Shown here piece after piece: positions 36,280-46,156 of a stretch of 64,000 bases of DNA. The notes beneath the pieces were generated by a model. The model was not told the DNA's origin and did no database searches. It worked only from the letters and a program-made list of their open reading frames with translations. A program made the position numbers and the translations under genes. Within the stretch, counting starts at the first letter, position 1. Every line of letters begins with the position of its first letter. This DNA comes from Methylobacillus sp. (GTDB lineage Bacteria; Pseudomonadota; Gammaproteobacteria; Burkholderiales; Burkholderiaceae_C), in NCBI GenBank assembly GCA_018607835.1, contig JABBAS010000031.1, positions 248,918 to 312,917 on the forward strand. Reading direction: 5' to 3'.

Positions 36280-36521
36280 CACATCTGCAATCCCGATTTT
36301 GTGGTTGCAATGAGGGGCCAATTGGCCTCAATCGTGGCTCAGATACGACGCGTCAGGTCGAAGCTGTGTCATTCCAAAACAAGTCTTTCAGCGTCTCTTG
36401 TGATGCGCCTTTGGTAGCCGACTTGTTCTGGGATGGCATCGTGTCCTGAAGTGGTAACTGAGCAAAATCGCGTCAAAGCGCTGTGTCGTTTTGTACGCAT
36501 CTACTTACAGGAGTTCAGTAC
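36280..36521 (+). other. pnp leader region
   Basis: Non-coding stretch between the rpsO terminator and pnp. It contains a 12-bp perfect palindrome, GGCCAATTGGCC at 36316-36327, inside a longer imperfect inverted repeat at 36311-36330. An AGGAG ribosome-binding site lies at 36508-36513. I found no convincing promoter. In enterobacteria the pnp leader is an RNase III-processed hairpin used for PNPase autoregulation; an equivalent here is only a possibility. Confidence 0.5.
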
Positions 36522-38678
36522 ATGAGCATGTTTAATAAAGTAACAAAGTCGTTCCAATGGGGCGAGCACACCGTCCGTATGGAGACCGGCGAAATTGCAC
36601 GCCAGTCTTCTGGCGCGGTTTTGGTTGATATCGACGGCACGGTGATTTTGGCAACGGTTGTCGCCAAGACAACGGCCAAAGCCGGGCAAGACTTCTTCCC
36701 GCTGACGGTGGACTACCTTGAAAAGACCTATGCCGCGGGCAAAATCCCGGGCAGCTTCTTCAAGCGCGAAGGTCGCCCAAGCGAGTTCGAGACCCTGACC
36801 TCGCGTCTGATCGACCGTCCTATTCGTCCTTTGTTCCCCGAAGGTTTCTTCAACGAAGTGCAAGTGGTTATTCACACCGTGTCCTTGAATCCAGAAGTCG
36901 ACGCGGACATGGCAGCCATGATCGGCACCAGCGCGGCTTTGAGTATCAGTGGCATTCCGTTTAACGGCCCCATCGGTGCAGCCCGCGTGGGTTATGTGAA
37001 TGGCGAGTATGTTCTGAACCCAGGACAAACAGCGCGTAAAGATTCGCAGATGGATTTGATTGTTGCAGGCACCGAGACCGCCGTGTTGATGGTCGAGTCA
37101 GAAGCGCAGCAACTGAGCGAAGAGATCATGTTGGGCGGTGTCATGTTCGGTCACGAGCAAGGCCTGATTGCGATCAATGCGATTCACGAACTGGTTCGTG
37201 AAGCTGGCAAGCCCGCATGGGATTGGAAAGCACCTGCGCAAGATACCGCATTGGTTGAAAAGGTTGAGGCGCTGGGCCGCGCTAAGCTGGAAGCGGCTTA
37301 CCAAGAGCGCAACAAGCAAGTACGCACACAGGCTTTGCGTGCCACATACGCTGACGTGATGGCCGGTTTGAACGCCGATGGCATCGCGTTCGATAGCGTG
37401 AACGTTGAAGGCCTGTTGCACGACATCGAGGCGAAGATTGTTCGCGGCCAAATTTTGGCGGGTGAGCCCCGCATCGACGGCCGTGATACGCGCACGGTGC
37501 GCCCGATCGAAATCCGCAACGGCGTCCTGCCACGCACGCACGGTTCAGCCCTGTTTACACGTGGCGAGACACAGGCTTTGGTGGTGACGACGTTGGGTAC
37601 CGAACGTGACGCGCAGCGCATTGATGCGTTGGCGGGTGAGTTCGAAGACCGCTTTATGTTGCACTACAACATGCCTCCCTTCGCGACGGGTGAAACCGGT
37701 CGTGTTGGTAGCCCTAAGCGTCGCGAGATCGGTCACGGCCGTTTGGCTAAGCGTGCCTTGGCGGCGGTGCTGCCTGCAAAAGAAGACTTCCCGTACACGA
37801 TGCGTGTTGTGAGCGAGATCACCGAATCCAATGGTTCATCGTCTATGGCCTCCGTTTGCGGTGGCTGTTTGAGCATGATGGATGCGGGTGTCCCATTGAA
37901 GGCACATGTGGCAGGTATCGCCATGGGCTTGATCAAAGAAGACAACCGCTTTGCGGTGTTGACGGACATTTTGGGTGACGAAGATCACTTGGGTGATATG
38001 GACTTCAAGGTCGCTGGTACGACCGACGGTGTGACTGCGTTGCAGATGGACATCAAGATCCAGGGCATTACCAAAGAGATCATGCAAGTCGCGTTGGCGC
38101 AAGCCAAAGAGGCGCGTATGCACATCTTGGGAAAAATGCAAGAAGCAATGGGCGAGGCGAACGCCGAAGTGTCTAGCTTTGCGCCACGTCTGTACAGCAT
38201 GAAGATCAATCCAGAGAAAATTCGTGACGTGATTGGTAAGGGTGGTGCGACCATCCGTGCCTTGACCGAAGAGACGGGTACGCAGATCAACATCGAAGAA
38301 GACGGCACCATCACCATCGCATCGGTGGACGGCGCGATGGCTGACGAAGCCAAGCGACGCATTGAAGAGATCACGGCAGAGGTCGAAGTCGGCGCGATCT
38401 ACGAAGGCCCCATCACCAAGATTCTCGATTTTGGTGCGTTGGTTAATTTGTTGCCTGGCAAAGATGGCCTGCTTCACATCAGCCAGATCGCCCATGAGCG
38501 TGTGGAAAAGGTAACCGACTACTTGAGCGAAGGCCAAGTGGTTCGCGTCAAGGTGCTTGAGACGGACGAAAAGGGCCGTATCAAGTTGTCCATGAAGGTC
38601 TTGTTGGACCGTGAGTCAGCACCACAGGCGGCACCCGCACCGGCTGCTGAAGCACCTGCAGAGCCAACGCCAGAGTAA
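36522..38678 (+). CDS. pnp: Polynucleotide phosphorylase
   Basis: 3'-5' phosphorolytic exoribonuclease of mRNA decay and the degradosome. The 718-residue protein has two RNase PH-like domains ([20 protein letters not shown] with FKREGRPS in the first; the second carries [20 protein letters not shown]). The KH domain has [12 protein letters not shown] near residue 565, and the S1 domain runs from about 625 to 695. An Ala/Pro/Glu tail follows. The ATG at 36522 ([16 protein letters not shown]) has a strong AGGAG site; earlier in-frame codons are not conserved. Confidence 0.98.
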   Translation: MSMFNKVTKSFQWGEHTVRMETGEIARQSSGAVLVDIDGTVILATVVAKTTAKAGQDFFPLTVDYLEKTYAAGKIPGSFFKREGRPSEFETLTSRLIDRPIRPLFPEGFFNEVQVVIHTVSLNPEVDADMAAMIGTSAALSISGIPFNGPIGAARVGYVNGEYVLNPGQTARKDSQMDLIVAGTETAVLMVESEAQQLSEEIMLGGVMFGHEQGLIAINAIHELVREAGKPAWDWKAPAQDTALVEKVEALGRAKLEAAYQERNKQVRTQALRATYADVMAGLNADGIAFDSVNVEGLLHDIEAKIVRGQILAGEPRIDGRDTRTVRPIEIRNGVLPRTHGSALFTRGETQALVVTTLGTERDAQRIDALAGEFEDRFMLHYNMPPFATGETGRVGSPKRREIGHGRLAKRALAAVLPAKEDFPYTMRVVSEITESNGSSSMASVCGGCLSMMDAGVPLKAHVAGIAMGLIKEDNRFAVLTDILGDEDHLGDMDFKVAGTTDGVTALQMDIKIQGITKEIMQVALAQAKEARMHILGKMQEAMGEANAEVSSFAPRLYSMKINPEKIRDVIGKGGATIRALTEETGTQINIEEDGTITIASVDGAMADEAKRRIEEITAEVEVGAIYEGPITKILDFGALVNLLPGKDGLLHISQIAHERVEKVTDYLSEGQVVRVKVLETDEKGRIKLSMKVLLDRESAPQAAPAPAAEAPAEPTPE

Positions 38679-38741
38679 TTGCATGGTCTAAGGCATCAGC
38701 CTACGTGGCTGATGCCCGACATGCCCAACAACCTGTACAAC

Positions 38742-39755
38742 ATGCAAGTTATCGCCATTACCAACCCCGGGGCGCCTGACGTTTTGCGTCTTGCGGATGC
38801 GGACACCCCAACGGCTGGTGCGGGTGAGGTCCTGATTCGCGTGCACGCCAGCGGCGTTAACCGCCCTGACGTGTTGCAGAGAAAAGGCGCTTATCCGCCG
38901 CCAGCTGGCGCCTCCCCGATTCCCGGCCTTGAGGTGGCGGGTGTGGTGGCGTCCGGTGATACTGAGGCGATGGCTGCAGCGGGCTTGAAGGTCGGCGATG
39001 CCGTGTGTGCCTTGGTTGCGGGTGGCGGTTACGCAAGTTGGTGCGTGGCACCGGTTGTTCAGTGCCTACCCGTGCCCAAAGGCTTGTCCATGGTCGAGGC
39101 CGCGGCCTTGCCTGAGACCTTTTTTACGGTTTGGAGCAACGTGTTTGACCGGGCAGGGCTACTGGCCGGTGAAACGGTGTTGATTCAAGGCGGATCAAGC
39201 GGTATCGGTGTGACGGCTATCCAGCTCGCCAAGGCGATGGGTGCGCACGTGTTGGTAACAGCGGGTAGCGATGAGAAGTGCCAAGCCTGTCTGGACTTGG
39301 GTGCGGACCATGCCATTAACTACAAAACAAGCGATTTTGCCGAACGCGTGTTGGCGCTCACGCAAGGTCGTGGCGTGGATGTGATCTTGGATATGGTTGC
39401 TGGCAGCTACGTTGCGCGCGAGGTTGGCTGCTTGGCTGAAGACGGTCGTTTGGTCATCATTGCCGTTCAAGGCGGCATCGATGCATCGTTTGATGCGAGT
39501 TTGGTGTTGCGCAAGCGTCTGAAGATTACGGGCTCTACCCTGCGTCCACGGCCTGTTGCGTTCAAGGCCGCGATTGCGGCGCAGCTAAAAGCCACGGTTT
39601 GGCCCCTGCTGGAAGCCGGGTCTGTACGCGTGCAGATTTTTAAGACCTTTGCAGCGGCGGATGCCGCGCAGGCGCATGCGCTGATGGAGTCCAACGCGCA
39701 TATTGGCAAAATTATGTTGACCTGGCCTGTCGATGCGGAGGGGTCTGCGGCCTGA
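38742..39755 (+). CDS. NAD(P)H quinone oxidoreductase, PIG3/QOR family
   Basis: Zinc-independent medium-chain reductase of 337 residues, of the PIG3-like quinone oxidoreductase group. It has VHASGVNRPDVLQRKGAYPPP, the PGLEVAGVV motif, the nucleotide-binding VLIQGGSSGIGVTAIQLAKA and GADHAINYKTSDFAERV. The C-terminal LMESNAHIGKIMLTW is typical. Family members start at the MQVIAI equivalent, so I use 38742; upstream in-frame ATGs at 38712 and 38721 are possible, and no start has a clear ribosome-binding site. It lies between pnp and tpiA in the same direction. The true electron acceptor is not known. Confidence 0.88.
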   Translation: MQVIAITNPGAPDVLRLADADTPTAGAGEVLIRVHASGVNRPDVLQRKGAYPPPAGASPIPGLEVAGVVASGDTEAMAAAGLKVGDAVCALVAGGGYASWCVAPVVQCLPVPKGLSMVEAAALPETFFTVWSNVFDRAGLLAGETVLIQGGSSGIGVTAIQLAKAMGAHVLVTAGSDEKCQACLDLGADHAINYKTSDFAERVLALTQGRGVDVILDMVAGSYVAREVGCLAEDGRLVIIAVQGGIDASFDASLVLRKRLKITGSTLRPRPVAFKAAIAAQLKATVWPLLEAGSVRVQIFKTFAAADAAQAHALMESNAHIGKIMLTWPVDAEGSAA

Positions 39756-39782
39756 TAGGTCGCGGGCTAGGAGTTACACACT

Positions 39783-40529
39783 ATGAAAAAATTAATCGCA
39801 GGCAACTGGAAGATGAATGGCGATTCAGCCAGCAACGCCGAATTGTTGGCCGGTATCGTTGCGGGCCTGCCTGGCCTTGATGCCTGTGATGTCTTGGTCT
39901 GCCCACCCAGCGTGTATGTTGCGAGCGCGGTGACGGCCTTGGCGGGACAGTCCGTTGCCGTTGGCGGGCAAGACGTCTCGGTTCAGGTTAAAGGTGCTTA
40001 TACCGGCGAGGTGAGTGCCGATATGTTGCGCGATGTGGGTGCCACCTACGCCATCGTTGGACATTCTGAGCGTCGCCAGTACCACGGTGAAACGGATGCC
40101 TTGGTCGGCGAAAAAGCGCAAGCTGCCCTCGCGCACGGCATCACACCAGTGGTGTGTATTGGCGAAACCTTGGCGCAGCGCGAGGCGGGTGAAACCAATG
40201 CGGTTGTAAAACGTCAGTTGGCTGCAGTCATTCACGCTGTCGGCCATTGCGTCAGTGAGTTGGTGTTGGCGTACGAGCCCGTTTGGGCGATTGGTACCGG
40301 TCAAACCGCGACGCCTGAGCAAGCCCAAGCGGTGCACGCCGTGATTCGCGCTCAAATTGCCGCCGCGACAGAGCATCCTGAGCGCGTGCGAATCTTGTAC
40401 GGCGGCAGCATGAACGCTGCCAATGCGACCCAATTGCTGGCTCAGCCCGATATCGACGGCGGCTTGATTGGAGGCGCATCGCTCAAGGTGGCCGACTTCT
40501 TAACCATTATTCGGGCTGCTCAGGGATAA
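39783..40529 (+). CDS. tpiA: Triose-phosphate isomerase
   Basis: Interconverts dihydroxyacetone phosphate and glyceraldehyde 3-phosphate in glycolysis and gluconeogenesis. The 248-residue TIM barrel shows GNWKMNG near the start, with the catalytic Lys. IVGHSERRQ contains the catalytic His, AYEPVWAIGTGQTATPEQA contains the catalytic Glu, and ILYGGSMNAAN binds phosphate. The ATG follows a GGAG ribosome-binding site. It is followed by secG after 80 bp, a pairing conserved across many proteobacteria. Confidence 0.98.
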   Translation: MKKLIAGNWKMNGDSASNAELLAGIVAGLPGLDACDVLVCPPSVYVASAVTALAGQSVAVGGQDVSVQVKGAYTGEVSADMLRDVGATYAIVGHSERRQYHGETDALVGEKAQAALAHGITPVVCIGETLAQREAGETNAVVKRQLAAVIHAVGHCVSELVLAYEPVWAIGTGQTATPEQAQAVHAVIRAQIAAATEHPERVRILYGGSMNAANATQLLAQPDIDGGLIGGASLKVADFLTIIRAAQG

Positions 40530-40609
40530 GTTGTCTGGCAAGGCACTACACTTACCCCCTTTGAAAACCCAATAATTAAACACATACATTCTGTCCTGGA
40601 GTTATTTTC

Positions 40610-41008
40610 ATGTCTGCTTTTACCAATATTGTGATGGCTGTTCAGTTGCTATCGGCGCTCGCCATGATTGGATTGATCCTCATGCAACACGGCAAGGGTG
40701 CTGATGCGGGCGCTGCTTTCGGCGGCGGAGCCAGCTCCGGTAGTCTGTTTGGTGCTTCCGGTAGCGCCAACTTTATGTCACGCAGTACCGCTGTGTTGGC
40801 AACGGTGTTCTTGGGTAGTACGTTGTTTCTGTCGTATATGGGCTACCGCCCGCCAGCGCCGAACACAGAGGGCAGTATTTTGGAGTCGGTTGCGCCGGGC
40901 GCATCCATTCCTTCAGAGTTACCCGCTAACAATCAATTGCCAGCGGCGCTGCCCGACGGTGTGCCAGCCAACGACGCCAAGGGCGCGGCGGCCATCCCCG
41001 GCAATTGA
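40610..41008 (+). CDS. secG: Preprotein translocase subunit SecG
   Basis: Small inner-membrane subunit of the SecYEG protein channel. It has two membrane helices, at about 3-22 and 56-76, separated by the conserved Gly-rich loop MQHGKGADAGAAFGGGASSG (residues about 26-45). A soluble Pro/Ala-rich C-terminal tail brings the protein to 132 residues, longer than enteric SecG. A CTGGAG ribosome-binding site precedes the ATG. A strong terminator lies 17 bp past the stop, separating it from tRNA-Leu and nuo. Confidence 0.95.
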   Translation: MSAFTNIVMAVQLLSALAMIGLILMQHGKGADAGAAFGGGASSGSLFGASGSANFMSRSTAVLATVFLGSTLFLSYMGYRPPAPNTEGSILESVAPGASIPSELPANNQLPAALPDGVPANDAKGAAAIPGN

Positions 41009-41024
41009 TCGGGTGCACGGACTG

Positions 41025-41051
41025 AAAGCCTCCCACGGGAGGCTTTTTTTT
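41025..41051 (+). terminator. Intrinsic terminator after secG
   Basis: AAAGCCTCC and GGAGGCTTT form a 9-bp stem with a CACG loop, continuing into an eight-T run. A textbook intrinsic terminator closing the secG transcript. Confidence 0.92.
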
Positions 41052-41154
41052 GTCTAATTACGCCGTTTTTGAGCCGTTGGGCGTTTGCGTTTTCTCTCGT
41101 AGCCGCCCGGCGTAGCGTGTGCGACATAAATGTGTGGTGTCGGGCTGCGCCGAC

Positions 41155-41182
41155 TTAAATGACTTGGTTTTCGGAGTAAAAT
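41155..41182 (+). promoter_or_regulatory. Possible promoter for tRNA-Leu and nuo operon
   Basis: TAAAAT at 41177-41182 resembles a -10, with a poor -35 (TTAAAT at 41155-41160) 16 bp upstream. It lies about 48 bp before the tRNA. This is the best candidate I see in the 178-bp gap after the secG terminator. The -35 match is weak. Confidence 0.35.
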
Positions 41183-41229
41183 CTAAGGCTTAACTGGTCA
41201 CATTGCACAACAAGGTGAGCCAGGAATAG

Positions 41230-41314
41230 GCCGTCGTGGTGAAATTGGTAGACACGCTATCTTGAGGGGGTAGTGGCGAAAGCTGTGCGAGTTCGAGTCT
41301 CGCCGACGGCACCA
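41230..41314 (+). tRNA. tRNA-Leu (anticodon GAG)
   Basis: An 85-nt class II tRNA with encoded CCA. The acceptor stem GCCGTCG pairs with CGACGGC. The D-arm GTGGTGAAATTGGTAGAC, anticodon stem-loop CTATC-TTGAGGG-GGTAG with GAG anticodon, a short extra arm with a GAAA loop, and the T-arm GCGAGTTCGAGTCTCGC are all present. It decodes CUC/CUU leucine codons. It sits immediately upstream of nuoA, as in several Burkholderiales. Confidence 0.95.
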
Positions 41315-41337
41315 TTCAATAAATTCGGTTGACAGTC

Positions 41338-41697
41338 ATGGACCTAGAACAATATCTACCCGTCATTTTGTTTCTCTTGGTTGGCGTTGCTGTTGGCATC
41401 ATCCCCCAGGCATTGGGCTACTTGTTAGGTCCCAACCGCCCCGACGCGGCAAAAAACTCCCCGTACGAGTGTGGCTTCGAGGCCTTTGAAGACGCCCGTA
41501 TGAAGTTTGACGTGCGTTACTACCTCGTCGCCATCTTGTTTATTTTGTTCGACTTGGAAATCGCATTTCTCTTTCCTTGGGCTGTGGCTTTAAAGGACTT
41601 GGGGGCAACGGGTTTCTGGGCTGTCGTGGTTTTTCTCGGCATTCTGGTCGTTGGCTTTATTTACGAATGGAAAAAGGGCGCACTCGACTGGGAGTGA
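41338..41697 (+). CDS. nuoA: NADH:quinone oxidoreductase subunit A
   Basis: Membrane subunit of respiratory complex I, 119 residues with three helices. The conserved loop [20 protein letters not shown], with the Cys that lines the quinone-channel region, and [20 protein letters not shown] are diagnostic. It starts at ATG 41338, 24 bp after the tRNA-Leu CCA end, so the tRNA and nuoA are likely on one primary transcript. It is the first of 14 nuo genes. Confidence 0.97.
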   Translation: MDLEQYLPVILFLLVGVAVGIIPQALGYLLGPNRPDAAKNSPYECGFEAFEDARMKFDVRYYLVAILFILFDLEIAFLFPWAVALKDLGATGFWAVVVFLGILVVGFIYEWKKGALDWE

Positions 41698-41767
41698 ATG
41701 CCCGCGCTGTCGCTCGACGCCATGTTGTGGTCGGGTTGACTGGCAATGACCTTAGGACGGTTTAGGT

Positions 41768-42250
41768 ATGGCAATCGAAGGTGTTTTCGAAAAGGGCTTT
41801 GTCACCACGAGTTACGACTCAATGGTGAATTGGGCAAAAACGGGTTCTCTCTGGCCGATGACATTCGGTTTGGCTTGCTGCGCTGTTGAGATGATGCACG
41901 CCGGTGCGGCTCGTTACGACTTGGCTCGCTTCGGCGCGGAGGTCTTTCGCGCGAGTCCTCGCCAGGCTGACCTGATGATCGTGGCCGGCACCTTGTGTAA
42001 CAAGATGGCGCCCGCGCTGCGTAAGGTCTATGACCAGATGAGCGAGCCCCGTTGGGTGATCTCTATGGGGTCATGTGCCAACGGCGGTGGCTATTACCAC
42101 TACAGCTATTCAGTGGTGCGTGGTTGCGACCGTATCGTGCCCGTTGATATCTATGTGCCCGGTTGCCCGCCAACAGCGGAAGCACTGCTGTACGGGATTA
42201 TCCAGCTCCAAGAAAAAATCCGCCGCACCCAAACGATTGCGCGCGTTTAA
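41768..42250 (+). CDS. nuoB: NADH:quinone oxidoreductase subunit B
   Basis: Peripheral-arm subunit that holds the terminal [4Fe-4S] cluster N2, which reduces quinone. The 160-residue protein has the four N2 ligands: the tandem Cys37-Cys38 in [14 protein letters not shown], Cys103 in [10 protein letters not shown] and Cys133 in [10 protein letters not shown]. Standard betaproteobacterial length. It lies 70 bp after nuoA and 46 bp before nuoC. Confidence 0.98.
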   Translation: MAIEGVFEKGFVTTSYDSMVNWAKTGSLWPMTFGLACCAVEMMHAGAARYDLARFGAEVFRASPRQADLMIVAGTLCNKMAPALRKVYDQMSEPRWVISMGSCANGGGYYHYSYSVVRGCDRIVPVDIYVPGCPPTAEALLYGIIQLQEKIRRTQTIARV

Positions 42251-42296
42251 CGCCCGCTGCTAACCCGTACGTATACGCGCAGATACAGGTCCTACT

Positions 42297-42902
42297 ATGT
42301 CCATGCCCGCCACTCCTGACCAATTGAAACAAGCCGTCGAGGCGGCACTAGGCGATCGCATTGTTCGCGTTTCACACGACTTAGGTGAGACCACCGTGGT
42401 GGTTGATGCCACGAACTACGAAGCCGCTGCCGCCTTATTGCGCGATGCCCCAGGTTGCCAATTTGAGCAATTATTGGATCTGTGTGGCCTTGACTACAGC
42501 GACTTCGGTGACGGGGTGTACGAAGGCCCACGTTTCTGCGTGGTGTTGCACCTGTTGTCTGTGTCACTCAACCAGCGTCTGCGAGTGAAGGTCTTCTGTA
42601 CCGATGATGACTTTCCTGTGGTGGCCTCGGTCAACAGCGTATGGAACGCTGCGAACTGGTATGAGCGGGAGGCTTTTGACCTCTTCGGGATCATGTTCGA
42701 GGGCCATGAAGATTTGCGACGCATCCTCACTGACTACGGTTTCATCGGTCACCCCTTCCGTAAGGATTTTCCGGTTACGGGACACGTTGAGATGCGTTAC
42801 GACGCCGAGCAGAAACGCGTTGTTTATCAGCCCGTCACGATTGAGCCGCGCGAGATTACCCCGCGCATCATTCGCGAAGATAACTATGCAGGCTTGAACT
42901 GA
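42297..42902 (+). CDS. nuoC: NADH:quinone oxidoreductase subunit C
   Basis: The 30-kDa peripheral-arm subunit, separate from NuoD here, unlike the fused NuoCD of E. coli. The 201-residue protein has the signature [22 protein letters not shown] (ends quoted) and [19 protein letters not shown]. No cofactor is bound; it docks NuoD and NuoI/G. It starts at ATG 42297. Confidence 0.97.
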   Translation: MSMPATPDQLKQAVEAALGDRIVRVSHDLGETTVVVDATNYEAAAALLRDAPGCQFEQLLDLCGLDYSDFGDGVYEGPRFCVVLHLLSVSLNQRLRVKVFCTDDDFPVVASVNSVWNAANWYEREAFDLFGIMFEGHEDLRRILTDYGFIGHPFRKDFPVTGHVEMRYDAEQKRVVYQPVTIEPREITPRIIREDNYAGLN

Positions 42903-42932
42903 GCCGCGTGAACGTTAGAAGCAGTAAGACAC

Positions 42933-44186
42933 ATGGCTGAAATAAAAAATTACACCCTGAACTTTGGTCCTCAGCACCCGGCGGCGCACGGCGTGTTGCG
43001 GTTGGTGCTCGAGCTAGACGGCGAGGTGGTGCAACGCGCTGACCCGCACATTGGTCTGCTGCATCGCGCGACTGAAAAGCTGGCCGAGACCAAGACCTAT
43101 ATGCAGTCTCTGCCGTACATGGACCGCCTGGACTACGTGTCCATGATGTGTAACGAGCACGCTTACTGCTTGACCATTGAAAAAATGTTGGGCCTAGAGG
43201 TGCCAAAGCGCGCCCAGTACATCCGCGTGATGTTTGCGGAAATTACCCGCCTGCTCAATCACCTGATGTGGTTGGGCGCCCACGCCCACGACTGTGGCGC
43301 ATCGACCATCCTGATCTACACCTTCCGTGAGCGCGAGGCCTTGTTTGATATGTACGAGGCGGTGTCCGGTGCCCGTATGCATGCGGCGTACTTCCGCCCA
43401 GGCGGCGTCTACCGTGATCTGCCTGACACCATGCCGCAGTTCAAAGCCAGCAAGGTGCGCAACGCCCGTGGGGTAGCCGCCTTGAATGAGAACCGCCAAG
43501 GCTCGTTGTTGGACTTCATTGATGACTTCTGCACGAAGTTCCCCAACTACGTGGACGAGTACGAAACCCTGCTAACCAACAACCGTATCTGGAAACAGCG
43601 CACGGTTGGCGTGGGCACCATCACCGCTGAGCGTGCATTGAATATGGGCTTTACGGGGCCCATGCTGCGTGGTTCTGGCGTTGCATGGGATTTGCGCAAG
43701 ACGCAACCCTACGACGTGTACCCGGAGATGGACTTTGATGTGGCCATTGGTACCAACGGTGATAGCTACGACCGCTATGTTGTGCGTGTCGAAGAGATGC
43801 GACAGAGCAACCGCATCATCAAGCAATGCGTGGACTGGTTGCGTGTCAATCCAGGCCCCGTTATTACGGATAACCACAAGGTGGCGTCGCCATCGCGTGA
43901 GGCGATGAAGTCGAACATGGAGGAGTTAATCCACCACTTCAAATTGTTCACCGAGGGCTTCCGTATTCCCGAAGGCGAGGCCTACGCCGCCGTCGAGCAC
44001 CCCAAAGGGGAGTTTGGTATCTACATGGTGAGTGATGGCGCTAACAAGCCGTACCGCCTAAAAATTCGCGCCCCAGGTTTCGCCCATTTGGCAGGCTTGG
44101 ATGAGCTCACCCGTGGCCACATGCTGGCAGACGCGGTGGCCATTATTGGCACCATGGACATTGTGTTTGGAGAGATTGACCGATGA
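42933..44186 (+). CDS. nuoD: NADH:quinone oxidoreductase subunit D
   Basis: The 49-kDa subunit forming the quinone-binding pocket with NuoB. The 417-residue protein has [20 protein letters not shown] at the N-terminus (quinone-site His), [14 protein letters not shown] and [19 protein letters not shown] (ends). It ends in [14 protein letters not shown], the Arg-terminated tail typical of the family. The stop overlaps the nuoE start by 4 bp (ATGA), indicating translational coupling. Confidence 0.98.
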   Translation: MAEIKNYTLNFGPQHPAAHGVLRLVLELDGEVVQRADPHIGLLHRATEKLAETKTYMQSLPYMDRLDYVSMMCNEHAYCLTIEKMLGLEVPKRAQYIRVMFAEITRLLNHLMWLGAHAHDCGASTILIYTFREREALFDMYEAVSGARMHAAYFRPGGVYRDLPDTMPQFKASKVRNARGVAALNENRQGSLLDFIDDFCTKFPNYVDEYETLLTNNRIWKQRTVGVGTITAERALNMGFTGPMLRGSGVAWDLRKTQPYDVYPEMDFDVAIGTNGDSYDRYVVRVEEMRQSNRIIKQCVDWLRVNPGPVITDNHKVASPSREAMKSNMEELIHHFKLFTEGFRIPEGEAYAAVEHPKGEFGIYMVSDGANKPYRLKIRAPGFAHLAGLDELTRGHMLADAVAIIGTMDIVFGEIDR

Positions 44187-44704
44187 TCTCTGAGTCAACC
44201 CGCACGCGCTTCGATCGCGAAGTTGCGAAATACCCCGCCGACCAAAAGCGTTCCGCTGTCATGGCCTGCCTGTCCATCGTTCAAGATGAACAAGGCTGGG
44301 TGAGCTCGGACGCAGAAGCCGACATTGCTGACTACCTCGGTATGGCCAAGATGGCCGTCCACGAAGTCACCACCTTCTACAACATGTACAACCAACAGCC
44401 CGTTGGTGTGTTCAAGTTGAACGTGTGTACCAACCTGCCGTGCCAATTGCGTAACGGCCAAACCGCCTTGCATTACCTAGAAGAAAAACTGGGTGTCAAG
44501 ATGGGACACACCACGCCGGACGGTTTGTTTACCTTGCAGCAATCTGAATGCTTGGGCGCCTGCGCGGATGCACCTGTCATGTTGGTTAACGATCGCAATA
44601 TGTGTAGCAATATGTCGACCGAGCGCATGGATCAAATGGTTCAAGCCTTGCGCGACAAAGCGGCCGCCGCCAGGGGTGCAGCCAAAAAAGGAACACAGTC
44701 ATGA
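44183..44704 (+). CDS. nuoE: NADH:quinone oxidoreductase subunit E
   Basis: The 24-kDa thioredoxin-like subunit of the NADH dehydrogenase module, binding [2Fe-2S] cluster N1a. The 173-residue protein shows the ligands Cys82 and Cys87 (CTNLPC), Cys123 and Cys127 (ECLGAC). A Lys/Ala-rich C-terminal tail follows. It overlaps both nuoD and nuoF by ATGA. Confidence 0.97.
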   Translation: MISESTRTRFDREVAKYPADQKRSAVMACLSIVQDEQGWVSSDAEADIADYLGMAKMAVHEVTTFYNMYNQQPVGVFKLNVCTNLPCQLRNGQTALHYLEEKLGVKMGHTTPDGLFTLQQSECLGACADAPVMLVNDRNMCSNMSTERMDQMVQALRDKAAAARGAAKKGTQS

Positions 44705-46089
44705 ACGCTATTGTGGACAACGGTTTGGTCGGCGCGATCGATATCGGCGATACGCTGGACGCGTTTCGTGCCAACGGTAACAGCACGTGCTTCCATGATC
44801 GCCATATCAACCCGCAAATCTACGCGGGTTTGAATGGGGATAACTGGGACTTAGCGGCCTACGAGGCGCGCGGCGGTTACGCGGCGCTACGCCAAATTTT
44901 GGGACAAGACGGCGGCGCCGGCATGACCCAAGACGAGGTGATTGCCACGGTCAAAGCATCGGCCCTACGTGGGCGCGGCGGTGCAGGGTTTCCGTCGGGG
45001 CTGAAGTGGAGCTTTATGCCCCGCCAGTTCCCAGGGCAAAAGTACCTCGTGTGCAACTCAGACGAGGGCGAGCCGGGTACCTGCAAAGACCGCGATATCC
45101 TGCAATACAACCCCCACATCGTCATTGAGGGTATGGCGATTGCGGCGTATGCCATGGGCATTAGTGTTGGTTACAACTACATTCACGGCGAAATCTTCAC
45201 CACCTACGACCGCTTTGAGGAGGCGCTAGAGCAAGCCCGCGCAGCCGGTTACTTGGGTGACAAAGTCATGGGCTCTGGGTTTAACTTCCAGCTGCATGCC
45301 TTTCACGGTTTCGGTGCCTACATTTGCGGCGAGGAGACGGCGCTACTTGAGTCTTTGGAAGGCAAGAAGGGGCAGCCGCGCTTCAAGCCACCGTTTCCAG
45401 CCAGCTACGGTTTATACGGTAAGCCCACGACCATCAACAACACCGAGACATTCGCTGCGGTGCCTTGGATTATTCGCAACGGTGGCGAGGCCTACCTGGC
45501 CTGCGGCAAGCCGAACAACGGCGGTACCAAAATTTTCTCTGTCAGTGGTGACGTGCAACGCCCGGGGAACTACGAGGTGCCCATGGGGACCCCGTTCTCC
45601 AAGTTGCTTGAACTCGCTGGCGGCGTGCGTCCAGGCCGCCAGTTAAAGGCGGTTATTCCTGGCGGCTCGTCCATGCCTGTGTTGCCCGCCGACATCATGA
45701 TGGCAACTGACATGGACTACGACTCCATCGCGAAAGCCGGTTCTATGCTGGGTTCTGGTGCCGTGATTGTGATGGATGACACGCGTTGCATGGTGAAGAG
45801 CCTGCTGCGTTTGTCCTACTTTTACATGCATGAAAGCTGTGGCCAATGCACCCCGTGTCGTGAAGGTACGGGTTGGTTGTGGCGCATGGTCGAGCGGATT
45901 GAAAACGGCCAAGGTCGCGAGAGCGATTTGGAACAACTGAACCGCGTCGCAGATGGTATTCAAGGACGCACTATTTGTGCATTGGGTGATGCGGCAGCGA
46001 TGCCCGTGCGCGCAATGATCAAACATTTCCGCCACGAGTTTGAGCACCACATTACGCACAAAGCGTGCATGCCGGGCACGGGCGAGTAA
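44701..46089 (+). CDS. nuoF: NADH:quinone oxidoreductase subunit F
   Basis: The 51-kDa subunit that binds NADH, FMN and cluster N3. The 462-residue protein has the NADH/FMN glycine loop [15 protein letters not shown] and [33 protein letters not shown] and the Cys-rich [19 protein letters not shown] carry N3 ligands, with the fourth Cys in TICALGDAA. It overlaps the nuoE stop and is followed by nuoG after 67 bp. Confidence 0.98.
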   Translation: MNAIVDNGLVGAIDIGDTLDAFRANGNSTCFHDRHINPQIYAGLNGDNWDLAAYEARGGYAALRQILGQDGGAGMTQDEVIATVKASALRGRGGAGFPSGLKWSFMPRQFPGQKYLVCNSDEGEPGTCKDRDILQYNPHIVIEGMAIAAYAMGISVGYNYIHGEIFTTYDRFEEALEQARAAGYLGDKVMGSGFNFQLHAFHGFGAYICGEETALLESLEGKKGQPRFKPPFPASYGLYGKPTTINNTETFAAVPWIIRNGGEAYLACGKPNNGGTKIFSVSGDVQRPGNYEVPMGTPFSKLLELAGGVRPGRQLKAVIPGGSSMPVLPADIMMATDMDYDSIAKAGSMLGSGAVIVMDDTRCMVKSLLRLSYFYMHESCGQCTPCREGTGWLWRMVERIENGQGRESDLEQLNRVADGIQGRTICALGDAAAMPVRAMIKHFRHEFEHHITHKACMPGTGE

Positions 46090-46156
46090 AGAGAACAGTC
46101 AACGCCGCAGCGATCTGATACATCGCGTTAGGCAACAGGTCACATTAGGCATACCC

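Noticed and set aside
37836..38537. Open frame of 233 codons antisense to pnp
   Set aside because: His/Asp-rich shadow translation of the highly biased pnp codons; no independent start signals.
40561..40590. Promoter TTGAAA/TACATT just before secG
   Set aside because: The predicted start would fall within the secG ribosome-binding site, leaving almost no leader, so it is unlikely to be used for secG.
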